Source of the DNA: Flavonifractor sp. An92
Lineage (GTDB): Bacteria > Bacillota > Clostridia > Oscillospirales > Oscillospiraceae
Length of the DNA: 64,000 nucleotides
Reading direction: 5' to 3'
Assembly: GCF_002159175.1 (NCBI RefSeq)
Contig: NZ_NFGZ01000005.1
Span: forward strand, 110,494-174,493
Shown here: positions 39,987 to 48,262 of the stretch, in pieces
How the letters are laid out: the number at the start of each line of letters is the position of its first letter
Numbering within the stretch: the stretch's first letter is position 1
The notes under the pieces: model-generated
Databases searched by the model: none
What the model was told of the DNA's origin: nothing
The model's input: only the letters and a program-made list of their open reading frames with translations
Made by a program: the position numbers and the translations under genes

Positions 39987-40592
39987 TTGAATTTCCACGA
40001 AACGATATACGGTCACCGCTTTTTTGAGGCCCAGCTGCCCAATCTTATCAAGGCGATGGAACGAATTGCTGACGGACTTGCGCATCTTGAGGCGGGTTCG
40101 CCGCAGAGTGCAGCTCCTACATCCAATTTTCTGCACGACCTCTACTACGGTGACTGTGAGCCGAGCGTGTTCAAAACGCAGAGCAGTGAGCAGAAAAAAA
40201 TGGACAAGTCGGTTTCCGCTGCCGAAGCAGCCCTGCGAAACATCCTGCAGAAATCCCCGTCAGCCATAAAAGCGTTCGAGGCCTATCAGATCGCTGTTGG
40301 TGAGCAACACGGCGCCGTTACTGAACAAGCGTTTGAATCCGGTTTTCAGACTGCCTTTCAGATGCTATTGGCTGGTCTTCCGCTGCCTGAAGGCACGCAT
40401 GATGACGAGTTTCCTCTCACTCTGCAGGAACTCAGAAAAATGAACGGCCAACGAGTGTTCTGTCTCGAAACAAATGAGGAAGTCCAGGTCGTGGCCTACA
40501 AAAAGGGATTTATCCGAGTAACCAATGACAAAGAGAACCTCCCTATCCATGGCTTGACTTTATATCGTCGTCGGCCAAGCTGGTGTGAATAG
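39987..40592 (+). CDS. Unknown 201-residue protein
   Basis: TTG start at 39987, ten bases after AGGAGG; the longer upstream reading crosses the hairpin and is rejected. Helical N-terminus (YGHRFFEAQLPNLIKAMERI), middle helices with AEAALRNILQKSPSAIKAFE, and a beta-rich C-terminus (GQRVFCLETNEEVQVVAYKK). DUF6809-like helical content is possible, but the family is not certain. Confidence 0.5.
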   Translation: MNFHETIYGHRFFEAQLPNLIKAMERIADGLAHLEAGSPQSAAPTSNFLHDLYYGDCEPSVFKTQSSEQKKMDKSVSAAEAALRNILQKSPSAIKAFEAYQIAVGEQHGAVTEQAFESGFQTAFQMLLAGLPLPEGTHDDEFPLTLQELRKMNGQRVFCLETNEEVQVVAYKKGFIRVTNDKENLPIHGLTLYRRRPSWCE

Positions 40593-40622
40593 AACCAATG
40601 CCTCAATCAAGGAGAATACGGC

Positions 40623-40931
40623 ATGAATATTTGCGAAGATAAAATCAAAGTGTTTCTTGAGCGGCTTTTACCCCTTCATGAATCGGAACAACAGATTCTC
40701 TGCCCAAGGTGCGGCCACAATGAGTTATATACCGGCAATTACTTTTTTCTGAACCCGCTGATCCGATACGCTCATGTTTATATCTGTGAAAAGTGCTGGA
40801 TGGATGAAGCGTTGCGGGAAATAGACCGCCAACCAATTCCTCTCAGGATATGGAGTGCGGCACTTCCCCTGGTTTTAAGCGGAGAGTTACCGTCATCTAT
40901 GAATCCAACAGCTGAGGAACCACATCCATGA
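40623..40931 (+). CDS. Zinc-ribbon protein, short paralogue of the 45929 gene
   Basis: 102 residues. Cys pairs CPRCGHN and CEKCWMDEALREID frame a zinc ribbon. The block VYICEKCWMDEALR matches VQICEACGMDEALR of the gene at 45929, so the two are paralogues. ATG after AAGGAG. The stop overlaps the next start. Function unknown. Confidence 0.6.
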   Translation: MNICEDKIKVFLERLLPLHESEQQILCPRCGHNELYTGNYFFLNPLIRYAHVYICEKCWMDEALREIDRQPIPLRIWSAALPLVLSGELPSSMNPTAEEPHP

Positions 40932-41590
40932 AGTATGAGAACTATAGACTGCCCGGTGGAAAAACCCTCTCTGAAGCTACATTCGAGGATATCCGCTGGC
41001 AATATGGAGTGTTCCGCTGTAACAGCACCGGTGCTGGCCGAGATAAAAAATATACTCCTTGGCGGGCTGTCAAAACCAAATTAGGTGAGATCGAAGAATG
41101 TGACTGGTGCAAGCTGGTGGAGGCTGTCATCGAGCGGGAAAATGAGGTTCCGTTGCTGAATGCGCTTATCCAATGGTGCAATGAGCACAACTATGTCTCA
41201 GCATCTGTGTCTGAAATGCGGAAGGAGGCGCTCCAGCTTCATGCTTCCCGGATCTTCGACAATCCTCAATGGATCGGTTTTATCTCCTTTAACGCAAAAT
41301 ATCGGCCAGAAATACTGAACACTGCCAACATCGTTTTTGTTCGCATGGCGTGCTGCCCCGAAGCCGGCACAGTCACCCAAGAACAAATTGACCGCGCTTG
41401 CAGCGGCCAGATTTCTTGCCCACACTGTGGGCGTTGGAACAGCTTCACGATTTTGGAGCGAGGATCTGTCCCTGGTACTTATCCTTTCGATTCAGAGCAC
41501 ACCCGCGTGGAGCACATGGAGCATATGACAAAGAAGGAGGCTGACACAAATGATGCAGATTCCCCTTGGGAAGAAGATGACGAACTTTAA
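40928..41590 (+). CDS. Unknown 220-residue protein with C-terminal zinc ribbon
   Basis: ATG overlaps the previous stop. N-terminal two thirds helical and soluble. Near residue 165 the pair CPHCGRWNS with the earlier MACCPEAGTV gives a probable zinc site. Acidic tail (ADSPWEEDDEL). No family recognised. Confidence 0.5.
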   Translation: MKYENYRLPGGKTLSEATFEDIRWQYGVFRCNSTGAGRDKKYTPWRAVKTKLGEIEECDWCKLVEAVIERENEVPLLNALIQWCNEHNYVSASVSEMRKEALQLHASRIFDNPQWIGFISFNAKYRPEILNTANIVFVRMACCPEAGTVTQEQIDRACSGQISCPHCGRWNSFTILERGSVPGTYPFDSEHTRVEHMEHMTKKEADTNDADSPWEEDDEL

Positions 41591-41729
41591 GTGTAAACCG
41601 CCTGAGAATCGGCTGAACCTACCCGGCAGGGGTTCCGTCAAGCAGTCCTCTAAAATGCAGGCGTACCGCGCCTATGGTGCCGCCCATTTTTATGTTCAGG
41701 AACGGTGCCGCCACTTCCGGCGTGGATAG
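41550..41729 (+). CDS. Small basic protein, 59 residues, overlapping the previous gene
   Basis: ATG 41550 is nine bases after AAGGAGG, which lies inside the upstream gene. Reads MMQIPLGKKMTNFKCKPPEN onward to RCRHFRRG. Strong ribosome site and a 41-base out-of-phase overlap argue for real expression. It is basic with no membrane segment; unknown. Confidence 0.45.
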   Translation: MMQIPLGKKMTNFKCKPPENRLNLPGRGSVKQSSKMQAYRAYGAAHFYVQERCRHFRRG

Positions 41730-41788
41730 CCAAAATCAATCCAGGGGCAAGGATATACCCCTACCCTCTAAAGAAGGAGGTATGACCT

Positions 41789-42661
41789 ACGATCTACCAA
41801 AATGAAAACGAAGAACTCTGGCACGAAGGCATCTGCTTCAAAATCGGTGCACGGGTCTTTGCCAACGATCAGAGCGAATACGAAGGACTCTTTGGAACCA
41901 TCTTCGAGATCCGCACCGGAACCGACAAAGAAACTGAAAACGACACGCCGGATATTTACTGCAGGTTTGACCTGCCTGTTCTCTCCGCTGACCGCAAAGC
42001 TCTGGAACGGACTTTTTCTGAACTCTACCATGAGCCAAAGAGCGTGGAGGATCTGGGACTTGATTTTGTTATCATGTCACCGGAAATGTTGATTCCTTTG
42101 CCGGCTCCGAAACAGGATTATCCCCAAGCGACACTTTATATTGTGGCTTCCCACTGGGCCAGCGACGGAGAATATGGCTCTTATGAGATCCCATTCACCA
42201 GTCTGATCGATGCCCAGAGGCAGTTCCATGATGATCTCCGGGAGGAACAGGACGGCGGCAGCATTGATAGTTGGCGCCAAAAGTGTCAGTTTGTGGAGGA
42301 AGAGACGCAAAATAGCTATGAATGCTATCTGGACGGTGAGTATTGTGAAAACCACTTTTCCATTGAGCTGAAAAGTTTTTCGTTGCCGATGGCCCCCTGC
42401 TTTATGGAAAATGTGGCTGGTCTCTGGCAGGGAAAAAATATGCAAGAGGACTTCAGAGAGCAGGTTGAAGACTGGGAGGAATTTCAGGAGCTTACTGTAT
42501 CCCAGCGTGAAAGATTGCTGGCCTCTCCGGATTTTCCCCGGCGCCTTCTTGCACAGTTAAGAAGCAGTTCTGCTTATCAGGAGGCCTATTGGGAAGCGGT
42601 GTCTGAAGTAGCGGCGGCGCTTTTGACGGAAATCAGCCGACAGCCTGATACTGATAAATGA
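41789..42661 (+). CDS. Unknown 290-residue element protein with apparent ACG start
   Basis: The frame reads TIYQNENEELWHEGICFKIG from ACG 41789, eight bases after AAGGAGG, and stays open to 42661. TGA lies two codons upstream, and no ATG, GTG or TTG occurs before about residue 80, although the residues before that are clearly coding-like (YEGLFGTIFEIRTGTDKETE). So the start is ACG, or ATC next to it, probably a mutated ATG. N-terminal beta-rich domain, then a second part with YIVASHWASDGEYGSYEIPF. No named family assigned. Confidence 0.55.
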   Translation, partial: TIYQNENEELWHEGICFKIGARVFANDQSEYEGLFGTIFEIRTGTDKETENDTPDIYCRFDLPVLSADRKALERTFSELYHEPKSVEDLGLDFVIMSPEMLIPLPAPKQDYPQATLYIVASHWASDGEYGSYEIPFTSLIDAQRQFHDDLREEQDGGSIDSWRQKCQFVEEETQNSYECYLDGEYCENHFSIELKSFSLPMAPCFMENVAGLWQGKNMQEDFREQVEDWEEFQELTVSQRERLLASPDFPRRLLAQLRSSSAYQEAYWEAVSEVAAALLTEISRQPDTDK

Positions 42662-42679
42662 ATGGAGGGATATGTTTTT

Positions 42680-43237
42680 ATGGACGAAATGGAAAAGGCT
42701 CTTCGTGAAGAATTGGAAAAGCATCTGGACACGCTCCGCCGCAATCTGGAGGTCGTGCCTATGGATGTGCTGAAAACCAAGTATAAGAAACCCTATCAGG
42801 AGTTGAAGGAAAGCATCTGCAAAGCCGCTACGGCGTACACCCGCCATGTGTCTCTCGGGGGTATTCGCATCAAACAAAAGTATGGAGATGAGGCAACGAG
42901 CTATGCCAACGAAGCGGTAAAAGACTCCCAATGTCTGAAGCGGATTTCCGAGGCTGCTTTTGAGCGGCAGGACATGAATGAGATCGCTGCTTTGGCGAAA
43001 CAGCTGAGAGAGGAAATTCTTCAGGTCCTCCATGTTTTTTACCTGCAGCATATGTGCATTTATGTGTCCAAAGAATGCATGAGCGACCATCATCTGGCGC
43101 CGGAGGTCTATAACGACGCTACCGCACAGGTTTGGCGAAACGGAGAATGGCAGACTATGGAGGATACTTCCTGCGGTGCGTTGCTTCCCGTTGAGGTCAT
43201 CTATGAGGTTCCTGGCCCTGTCGAGGCAGCCGCATGA
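42680..43237 (+). CDS. Unknown 185-residue helical protein
   Basis: ATG 42680 after GGAGGGATA. Long helices, coiled-coil-like (MEKALREELEKHLDTLRRNL and IAALAKQLREEILQVLHVFY). No catalytic motif. The stop overlaps the next gene (ATGA). Family not recognised. Confidence 0.5.
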   Translation: MDEMEKALREELEKHLDTLRRNLEVVPMDVLKTKYKKPYQELKESICKAATAYTRHVSLGGIRIKQKYGDEATSYANEAVKDSQCLKRISEAAFERQDMNEIAALAKQLREEILQVLHVFYLQHMCIYVSKECMSDHHLAPEVYNDATAQVWRNGEWQTMEDTSCGALLPVEVIYEVPGPVEAAA

Positions 43238-43779
43238 CAAAAAAGCAGAAATATCTGAACAGCGAGGCCCATGGCTATCTGTTGGAATCGGACGCCTATG
43301 CTCTTCTGATCAAAGAATTGGAGCGAGTTTGCACCAAGTTTCAGCGCCGCATAGACAAGGAAAATGCCGCACGGCAGGCTGATTTCGATGCCGCTATGGA
43401 GTACCACAGTGAAAATGAGATCCAGGATGCTTACGGCTGGGAGTTGATCACCGAAGCACAGTACCATGCATACATGGACCTGTTCCACCGCGGTCGGCAG
43501 GCTCTTGAGGAACACGCTCCCACCGTATCTGAGCTGGCGTTGTCCATCGCAAGGCGGGTCATCTATGATTTGGAGTCTGATCAGCGTGAGTTTGCCTTCT
43601 CTGCTCTCACACCAGAACAACAGACTGCCGAACTGCTGCGCGCAGAGAAAGCTCGCAAAGAGTGGAAAGAACATATTGCCCGGTTGAAAGAGCAGCAGGG
43701 GCGAATCGTCAAATGGGAAGACAGAGACAGTACATCAATATGGGAAGACAGAGACAGTACATCAATGTTGACTCTTTGA
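43234..43779 (+). CDS. Unknown 181-residue protein with a duplicated C-terminal segment
   Basis: Coupled to the previous gene by a 4-base overlap. Helical and soluble (NSEAHGYLLESDAYALLIKE, then ALTPEQQTAELLRAEKARKE). The C-terminus contains a 27-bp tandem duplication encoding WEDRDSTSI twice, then MLTL. Without the duplication the protein would end nine residues earlier but otherwise unchanged. Family not recognised. Confidence 0.5.
   Translation: MTKKQKYLNSEAHGYLLESDAYALLIKELERVCTKFQRRIDKENAARQADFDAAMEYHSENEIQDAYGWELITEAQYHAYMDLFHRGRQALEEHAPTVSELALSIARRVIYDLESDQREFAFSALTPEQQTAELLRAEKARKEWKEHIARLKEQQGRIVKWEDRDSTSIWEDRDSTSMLTL
43714..43767 (+). repeat. 27-bp tandem duplication inside the 43234 gene
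   Basis: Two adjacent 27-bp copies beginning TGGGAAGACAGAGACAGTAC differ only at the last base. In frame. It looks like a recent replication-slippage event. Confidence 0.9.
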
Positions 43780-43825
43780 CTATGAGAAAAAGACCCTTCT
43801 GGTTCATTCAGAGTAAGTGTCAAAA

Positions 43826-43866
43826 GCCCGGCAGATTGTTTTCTTGCAATCTGCCGGGCACTTTTA
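43826..43866 (+). promoter_or_regulatory. Terminator-like hairpin before the 43882 gene
   Basis: GCCCGGCAGATTG (43826-43838) pairs perfectly with CAATCTGCCGGGC (43847-43859), then ACTTTT; AAAA precedes the stem. The ribosome site GGAGGG follows three bases later. Confidence 0.9.
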
Positions 43867-43881
43867 TGGAGGGACAGTTTT

Positions 43882-45008
43882 ATGATCATATACCATGATA
43901 CATCTTATGTGAAACCGTCCAACGCAAAGTGGAGCGCAAAGGATATGCGATGGAGGACATCTATTCTCTGCGCCTGCAGTTCTTATATACGGAAGCGCAG
44001 CAGGAAGAAAACAGAATGGCTCATGCGGCCGGAATCAGGGATACCGTTCAGCTCCGGCAGGCCGCCGAACACAGAAACGCGGTTATGGCTCCGATCATGG
44101 CTGCCATTGCTCATAATTTCATTTGCTACGGCTACACAGAAGATGAGCCGGCACCCTACCTCAGCGATGGTTGGGAAGTCTATTTCTGGTGCAACGATTT
44201 CAGCAATACTGCACACGGCTGTGGACTCTCCCGCAGAGATTATTCTTACTTTACGCTGACTTTCAATGAACGGCAGACGGTTATTCAGCGCAGAGAGCTT
44301 TGTGAGCGGCTGCTGGAATTTCTGGATACGCATTTTAAAAACCATCCGAACCTGCATGTGGCGGTTCAGTATTCCACCTGGTATGACACCAAAAAAATTG
44401 AAAGGGACGCCCGAAAGATGCAGTATCTTCTGGATGGGCGCCGCCATACCTACGGTGGGAAAGAGGGGCGATTTTTCCTTGAAAACGGAGACTTGCTCTT
44501 CCGCCCCAAATACGCCAAACGAACTGTCTATCGTGTAGACCGGGCAGACATTCTCACAATCTGCTGGGAATTGGGACTAATGCCTGATAGTTGTAGCGAA
44601 GATAGTCATCCCACATCTGCGGAAACCGACTCTGCCACCACGCTTCTCCCCTATGAGAAGTATGGCTCTACCCACCAGATCCAGCTCGCAGTTACCTCCT
44701 ATGTCGGCGGCAATCTTGCAATTCAAATGGTGGCCTGGGAGGACGGCTATCCCGAGCCGTGGGCATCTCTGACTGTCAATTTGGACGGCAAGCGTCAGAA
44801 AGACTGTGCATTCATTGACACCAACGGGGACCCCGACTTTCCTGTTTGGATCATCCGCAACGGGCTGGCAGTCCCTACTGGCATCCTACAGCGCAGCGGG
44901 TTCTGCGAGTACCCGGAATACCGTTTCCGAGCAGGCCGGCTGCAAGAGCTTGATCCGGATGGGTACGCCTCTTACCTTGCTTCACAGCAAAGCGGGAAAA
45001 GCGCATAA
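43882..45008 (+). CDS. DUF4313-containing element protein, frameshifted near the start
   Basis: GGAGGG precedes ATG 43882 at ideal spacing, but that frame yields an unnatural 125-residue product. The coding-like frame runs from about 43899 (ILCETVQRKVERKGYAMEDI, then YSLRLQFLYTEAQQEENRMA) to 45008. A one-base indel in the first 15 codons would connect them; otherwise translation starts at GTG 43929 with no ribosome site. The C-terminal 120 residues (GGNLAIQMVAWEDGYPEPWA, then LTVNLDGKRQKDCAFIDTNG) match the DUF4313 pattern, shared with the next gene. Function unknown. Confidence 0.6.
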
Positions 45009-45073
45009 ACAACAATGACGACGAGACTGCTCTCCCCTATCCTGCACTCTGGAGTCAGTCTTACAACACAACG

Positions 45074-45107
45074 ACCGGTGGGTTGCTTTTTGCAGCCCAC
45101 CGGTTTT
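45074..45107 (+). promoter_or_regulatory. Terminator-like hairpin before the 45123 gene
   Basis: ACCGGTGGG (45074-45082) and CCCACCGGT (45096-45104), perfect, with extra pairing TTGC/GCAG inside, then TTT. GGAGG follows five bases after the T run. Confidence 0.85.
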
Positions 45108-45122
45108 GCTTGGAGGAAAGCA

Positions 45123-45926
45123 ATGCAGCCAATACCATTCAAAATGAAAGGAACAGACTATGCCATAACCATTAAAGTTGCCACCTACTCGGAAGGCAAC
45201 CTCGCTATCAAACTTTATCAAGAGAATTTCGGGCAGTTGATATTCTGGGACACTCTCACCACAAATCTGGGTGGTCTGCGGCCGAAGGACTGTGGTTTTG
45301 TCAACACAAAGACCACTGGCAAACGGTTTTATGCATGGATTAAGCGCAACGGACTAGGAGAACCAACAGGCCAAATTCGCTCTGAAAACGGAGTGGATAA
45401 TGTGGAATATCTCTTTAATAGCAAGAAGCTTAAAAAGCTTGACCCTGACGGCTATACCTACTATTCCAGGCGATTGAAAGGAGAGCTTGGCCGCCAATAT
45501 GAACGCTTGTATTTGGCACTTCGCCGGCTCGCAAATCATGTTCCTCACTTCCACTACACGGATTACAGCGGATGGCGAAAACTCCAAGGCTCTGATGATA
45601 CGCTCCCATTATGGATTGAAGCCGAAGATCCGGCTCACTGCTTGCGGTATATTTTTGAGCAGCGCGGAATTATGCTGCGGACCACAATCATTAACTGCGA
45701 GACCCAAACTGTGCAACGCTATATTCACCGCCGCAAAGAAGATATGGCCACCAACCTGCTTTCGTTTTATCAAGGGGAACTTCCTGTATACCCGCCTTGG
45801 TCAGAAGATCGGCGGCGCCAGAGTGACACAAGACACGAAAATCCCCTTATCCAGACTTTCAAAGAAACCGCAGAAATCCGCCAGCAGGCAGGAAAGAAAA
45901 AGAAATCTCAAAAAAGGAGGACTTGA
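45123..45926 (+). CDS. DUF4313-like protein
   Basis: 267 residues, ATG 45123 after GGAGG; upstream in-frame codons cross the hairpin. N-terminal half matches the DUF4313 pattern (EGNLAIKLYQENFGQLIFWD, then LTTNLGGLRPKDCGFVNTKT), closely resembling the C-terminus of the preceding protein. The remainder is helical and basic, ending KKKKSQKRRT. Function unknown. Confidence 0.65.
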   Translation: MQPIPFKMKGTDYAITIKVATYSEGNLAIKLYQENFGQLIFWDTLTTNLGGLRPKDCGFVNTKTTGKRFYAWIKRNGLGEPTGQIRSENGVDNVEYLFNSKKLKKLDPDGYTYYSRRLKGELGRQYERLYLALRRLANHVPHFHYTDYSGWRKLQGSDDTLPLWIEAEDPAHCLRYIFEQRGIMLRTTIINCETQTVQRYIHRRKEDMATNLLSFYQGELPVYPPWSEDRRRQSDTRHENPLIQTFKETAEIRQQAGKKKKSQKRRT

Positions 45927-45928
45927 CA

Positions 45929-46627
45929 ATGAAACTGCTGCTCTACCCCAAGGGGCTGTTAGAAGCAGCCTGGCGCAAAGACAAAAAACTTTATGCGGAC
46001 GGTGACGCCGCAGATCCGCCCAGATGTCTGCGGTGTGGCGCCCCGTTGGCTCCCCATTTGATGGTAAACGCCCTTAGCCGCTATGTGGATGTCCAGATCT
46101 GTGAGGCCTGCGGGATGGACGAAGCTCTCCGAGATGCAGCGCATATTCCCTTGCCTCTTGAAGAATGGGACGCGATTAAGCAGGGGCGGCTGTTGAGGCC
46201 CAAAAAAAGTCGTGACTGCTATCTGAAGACCACCTGCAGCTTCGATCAAGTGTTCCAGCACACCTATACTCCCCCCATGCAGGCCACCAAGCGACCTGTC
46301 AGCGAGGCGGCTTACTCCCGCTCCGATTATGACGGGTGCCGGTGGTGGACAACCTGGCATGATGAGCGTGAGAAAAAACCAGCTCCGGAGCTGGTAAAAG
46401 AAATCGACGAGTTCCAGAGTGCCCTGTTCAAACTGCCGGCCTTCAAAACGCTGGATACCATGCGGCGGTTCTGCAGGTACGCACAGTCTACCAACGAGGC
46501 AACGGAATTCAACCTGTATTCCGAGACCGATCATCTGTATATCTGGATTCGTTTGATCACCCGGTTTCGGGATTACAATGTCTATGTTCACTATTACGAT
46601 AAGGCTGCTGTTGAAGTCAAGCAATGA
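45929..46627 (+). CDS. Zinc-ribbon protein, paralogue of the 40623 gene
   Basis: 232 residues, ATG after AAAGGAGGA. The ribbon CLRCGAPLAP and CEACGMDEALRDAA is shared with the 40623 protein; an additional alpha/beta C-terminal half follows (RFCRYAQSTNEATEFNLYSE). Last clear gene of the plus-strand train. Function unknown. Confidence 0.6.
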   Translation: MKLLLYPKGLLEAAWRKDKKLYADGDAADPPRCLRCGAPLAPHLMVNALSRYVDVQICEACGMDEALRDAAHIPLPLEEWDAIKQGRLLRPKKSRDCYLKTTCSFDQVFQHTYTPPMQATKRPVSEAAYSRSDYDGCRWWTTWHDEREKKPAPELVKEIDEFQSALFKLPAFKTLDTMRRFCRYAQSTNEATEFNLYSETDHLYIWIRLITRFRDYNVYVHYYDKAAVEVKQ

Positions 46628-46728
46628 GGCTGAGCCCCTATGGATCACCTTTCTTATGTACTCTGGAGCCTATCTAATAAACTGTCGGCTAGGTCAGCTG
46701 TAGCCGCAGACTTTTTTGATGATAGTTA

Positions 46729-46842
46729 GGCTGGGATTTCAGCACGATTTCTAAGCTCCAACGGAGATTAGGCACCGACATTATCGAAGTAATGCGGGGG
46801 CACGGCTGCAAATTTGTTATCCCTGACTCCTGCCCAAAATAA
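46729..46842 (+). pseudogene. Relic of an OmpR-type winged-helix C-terminus
   Basis: The frame reads FSTISKLQRRLGTDIIEVMR and GHGCKFVIPDSCPK before a stop. KLQRRLG...IIEVMRGHGCKF has the recognition-helix and wing pattern of OmpR/PhoB response regulators (compare the usual R-G-x-G-Y-x-F). Stops lie immediately upstream, so the receiver domain is gone. Confidence 0.45.
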
Positions 46843-46845
46843 AGC

Positions 46846-46885
46846 AAGCGCACAGCGGGTCTCCTTCCGCTGTGCGCTTCTTTCA
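46846..46885. terminator. Strong bidirectional terminator
   Basis: AAGCGCACAGCGG (46846-46858) and CCGCTGTGCGCTT (46867-46879), perfect 13-bp stem, followed by CTTTCATT; it lies between the relic and the convergent fic gene. Confidence 0.85.
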
Positions 46886-46936
46886 TTCCTCGCGCCGTCA
46901 ATGTGGCTCCGGCATATGGGGTTCCTTCTGCTACTT

Positions 46937-47599
46937 TCAGTATTTCTCCAACGTCCGTACCGATTTCCCAAGGCTTCCCACACTGTAGTCAACCGGCTCA
47001 TCACAAACCACGCCCAGCATAATGCGCTCTAAATGCTCAAATTCTGAAAATTGATCCAGAGATGCCATCACAAAAGAGTCTCGGACATAGCCGGCATTAG
47101 CTGCCATCAACTCTTGATCCACATAATATCCGTGATACTCCACAAAGAAGTTGATCATCATTGCGACAGTCCGTGTATTGCCCTTTCGAAAGGGATGCAC
47201 TTGCCAGATCACCGGGAAGAGTCTGGTTATTTGATGAACAAATTGTTCTCGACCAATGCCCTCCCAGTGAGCATTTTTCAGCCACTGAAAAGCATCATTC
47301 AGATCTTCTTCTATTCTATCTTTATTGCTGTACCAGACACTCCGGCCTGCCAGCAGCTTCTCTTTCTTTTCGATATTGATAATGCGATACTGGCCAGCCC
47401 ATTCATAAATGTCACCAAACGGGAACCGATGGATTTCCCGCAGTCCATCTGGTGAAAAATTCTGAAATCCCTTTTCATGCAAAAGCATTATATTTACTCT
47501 GGACTGCTCAGCCTCGATGCGATCCAGGATTTTCTCATTTTTGATGTCCAGTTTGTTTTTCAAAACAAGAGATTCTTCATACAGATATGGGTCAACCAT
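46937..47599 (-). CDS. fic: Fic-family toxin (AMP transferase type)
   Basis: 220 residues with the Fic core: HRFPFGDIYEWAGQYR in the N-terminal half and the active loop HPFRKGNTRT (HPFxxGNxR) near residue 145. Such enzymes transfer AMP from ATP to a target protein. No inhibitory helix is visible at the N-terminus of Fic itself, which fits a class I system with a separate antitoxin, encoded just upstream with an 8-base overlap. The loop has Lys-Gly-Asn-Thr in place of the commoner Glu-Gly-Asn-Gly. Reads as intact. Confidence 0.85.
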   Translation of the reverse strand: MVDPYLYEESLVLKNKLDIKNEKILDRIEAEQSRVNIMLLHEKGFQNFSPDGLREIHRFPFGDIYEWAGQYRIINIEKKEKLLAGRSVWYSNKDRIEEDLNDAFQWLKNAHWEGIGREQFVHQITRLFPVIWQVHPFRKGNTRTVAMMINFFVEYHGYYVDQELMAANAGYVRDSFVMASLDQFSEFEHLERIMLGVVCDEPVDYSVGSLGKSVRTLEKY

Positions 47600-47795
47600 G
47601 GCTCTGGTGCTCCTGTTCCGCGATCCGGCGATGATTCGCCAGAAGTGCTTGCTTCATCTGTTTGCCTGTCAACTCGCCGTGGGCCCAGCTTACAGACAAT
47701 GACTGTGCATAGCTGGAAATTGGCGCGCCTCCAATAGCGGTAATAGCATCAGCAGCGTTGACCGCTGCAATTTGTTTCTTTTCCAATGGGCTCAT
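47592..47795 (-). CDS. VbhA-like antitoxin of the Fic pair
   Basis: 67 residues, ATG after AAGGAGGTGG on the minus strand. Helical; the segment SLSVSWAHGELTGKQMKQAL holds the Ser-x(3,5)-Gly-Glu type inhibitory helix of class I Fic antitoxins, whose glutamate blocks ATP binding. Its stop overlaps the fic start. The family call rests on size, position and this motif. Confidence 0.65.
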   Translation of the reverse strand: MSPLEKKQIAAVNAADAITAIGGAPISSYAQSLSVSWAHGELTGKQMKQALLANHRRIAEQEHQSHG

Positions 47796-47822
47796 GCCGG
47801 CTCCACCTCCTTAATTAAGCCC

Positions 47823-47852
47823 AGTATAGCACAGGGCAGATCCTGTTGCCAA
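47823..47852 (-). promoter_or_regulatory. Promoter of the Fic pair
   Basis: On the minus strand TTGGCA (47852-47847), 18 bp, TATACT (47828-47823). ACAGG and CCTGT form an inverted repeat within the spacer and could be an operator. Confidence 0.6.
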
Positions 47853-48079
47853 TAGGCCAGTAAAATACAGGTTTTTATAAATTAGCAGCATGCCTCAATG
47901 GTTTCTGATTGGTAACTAATTTATATTTAGAACATTCTTTCCCCACAGGTCGAACCTGGCAGGGCACAACACACTACTGTTTAGTTGTATATAGCTTCCC
48001 AGTGAAATTATATCTCAACTATTTTAAGCTCACGAGAAAGACCCTGAGACAATGCGCTCTCAGAGCCTTCCTCATAAAC

Positions 48080-48262
48080 TCAAATCCGGAACAGTTTGAT
48101 AGCCCGCATCAGCGTGATACACAACTCCTGGTACAGATCCTCGTCCAACCTGCCATCAAGCACAGCATTTTTGAGCAGCATAGGTTGGTACATGAGCAAA
48201 ATGCTTGTGATTGCCTCATGGTCTCCGTCCTTGGCTCGCCGCAGCATCTGTTCAAATGTCAC
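48080..48262 (-). CDS. Tn916 ORF8-like helix-turn-helix protein
   Basis: 60 residues: MTFEQMLRRAKDGDHEAITS, then ILLMYQPMLLKNAVLDGRLD and DLYQELCITLMRAI, the pattern of the small HTH proteins found next to the sigma-like gene in Tn916-type elements. It overlaps the end of that gene by 11 bp. In such elements excisionase and integrase genes usually follow; here the Fic pair follows instead. Confidence 0.7.
   Translation of the reverse strand: MTFEQMLRRAKDGDHEAITSILLMYQPMLLKNAVLDGRLDEDLYQELCITLMRAIKLFRI

Larger units (their letters stand above)
46628..46936. other. Intergenic region at the end of the accessory train
   Basis: Contains a possible weak hairpin near 46684-46710 followed by TTTTTT, a 38-codon relic of a winged-helix gene, and a strong terminator. 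No complete gene. It marks the change from plus-strand element genes to the minus-strand Fic and Tn916-like genes. Confidence 0.6.

Noticed and set aside
2556..46627. Global genetic-code change (UGA = Trp) across the element
   Set aside because: Several intact genes of the element end at TGA with overlapping next starts, and the other lesions include TAG, frameshifts and start-codon changes, so decay or errors explain the set better.
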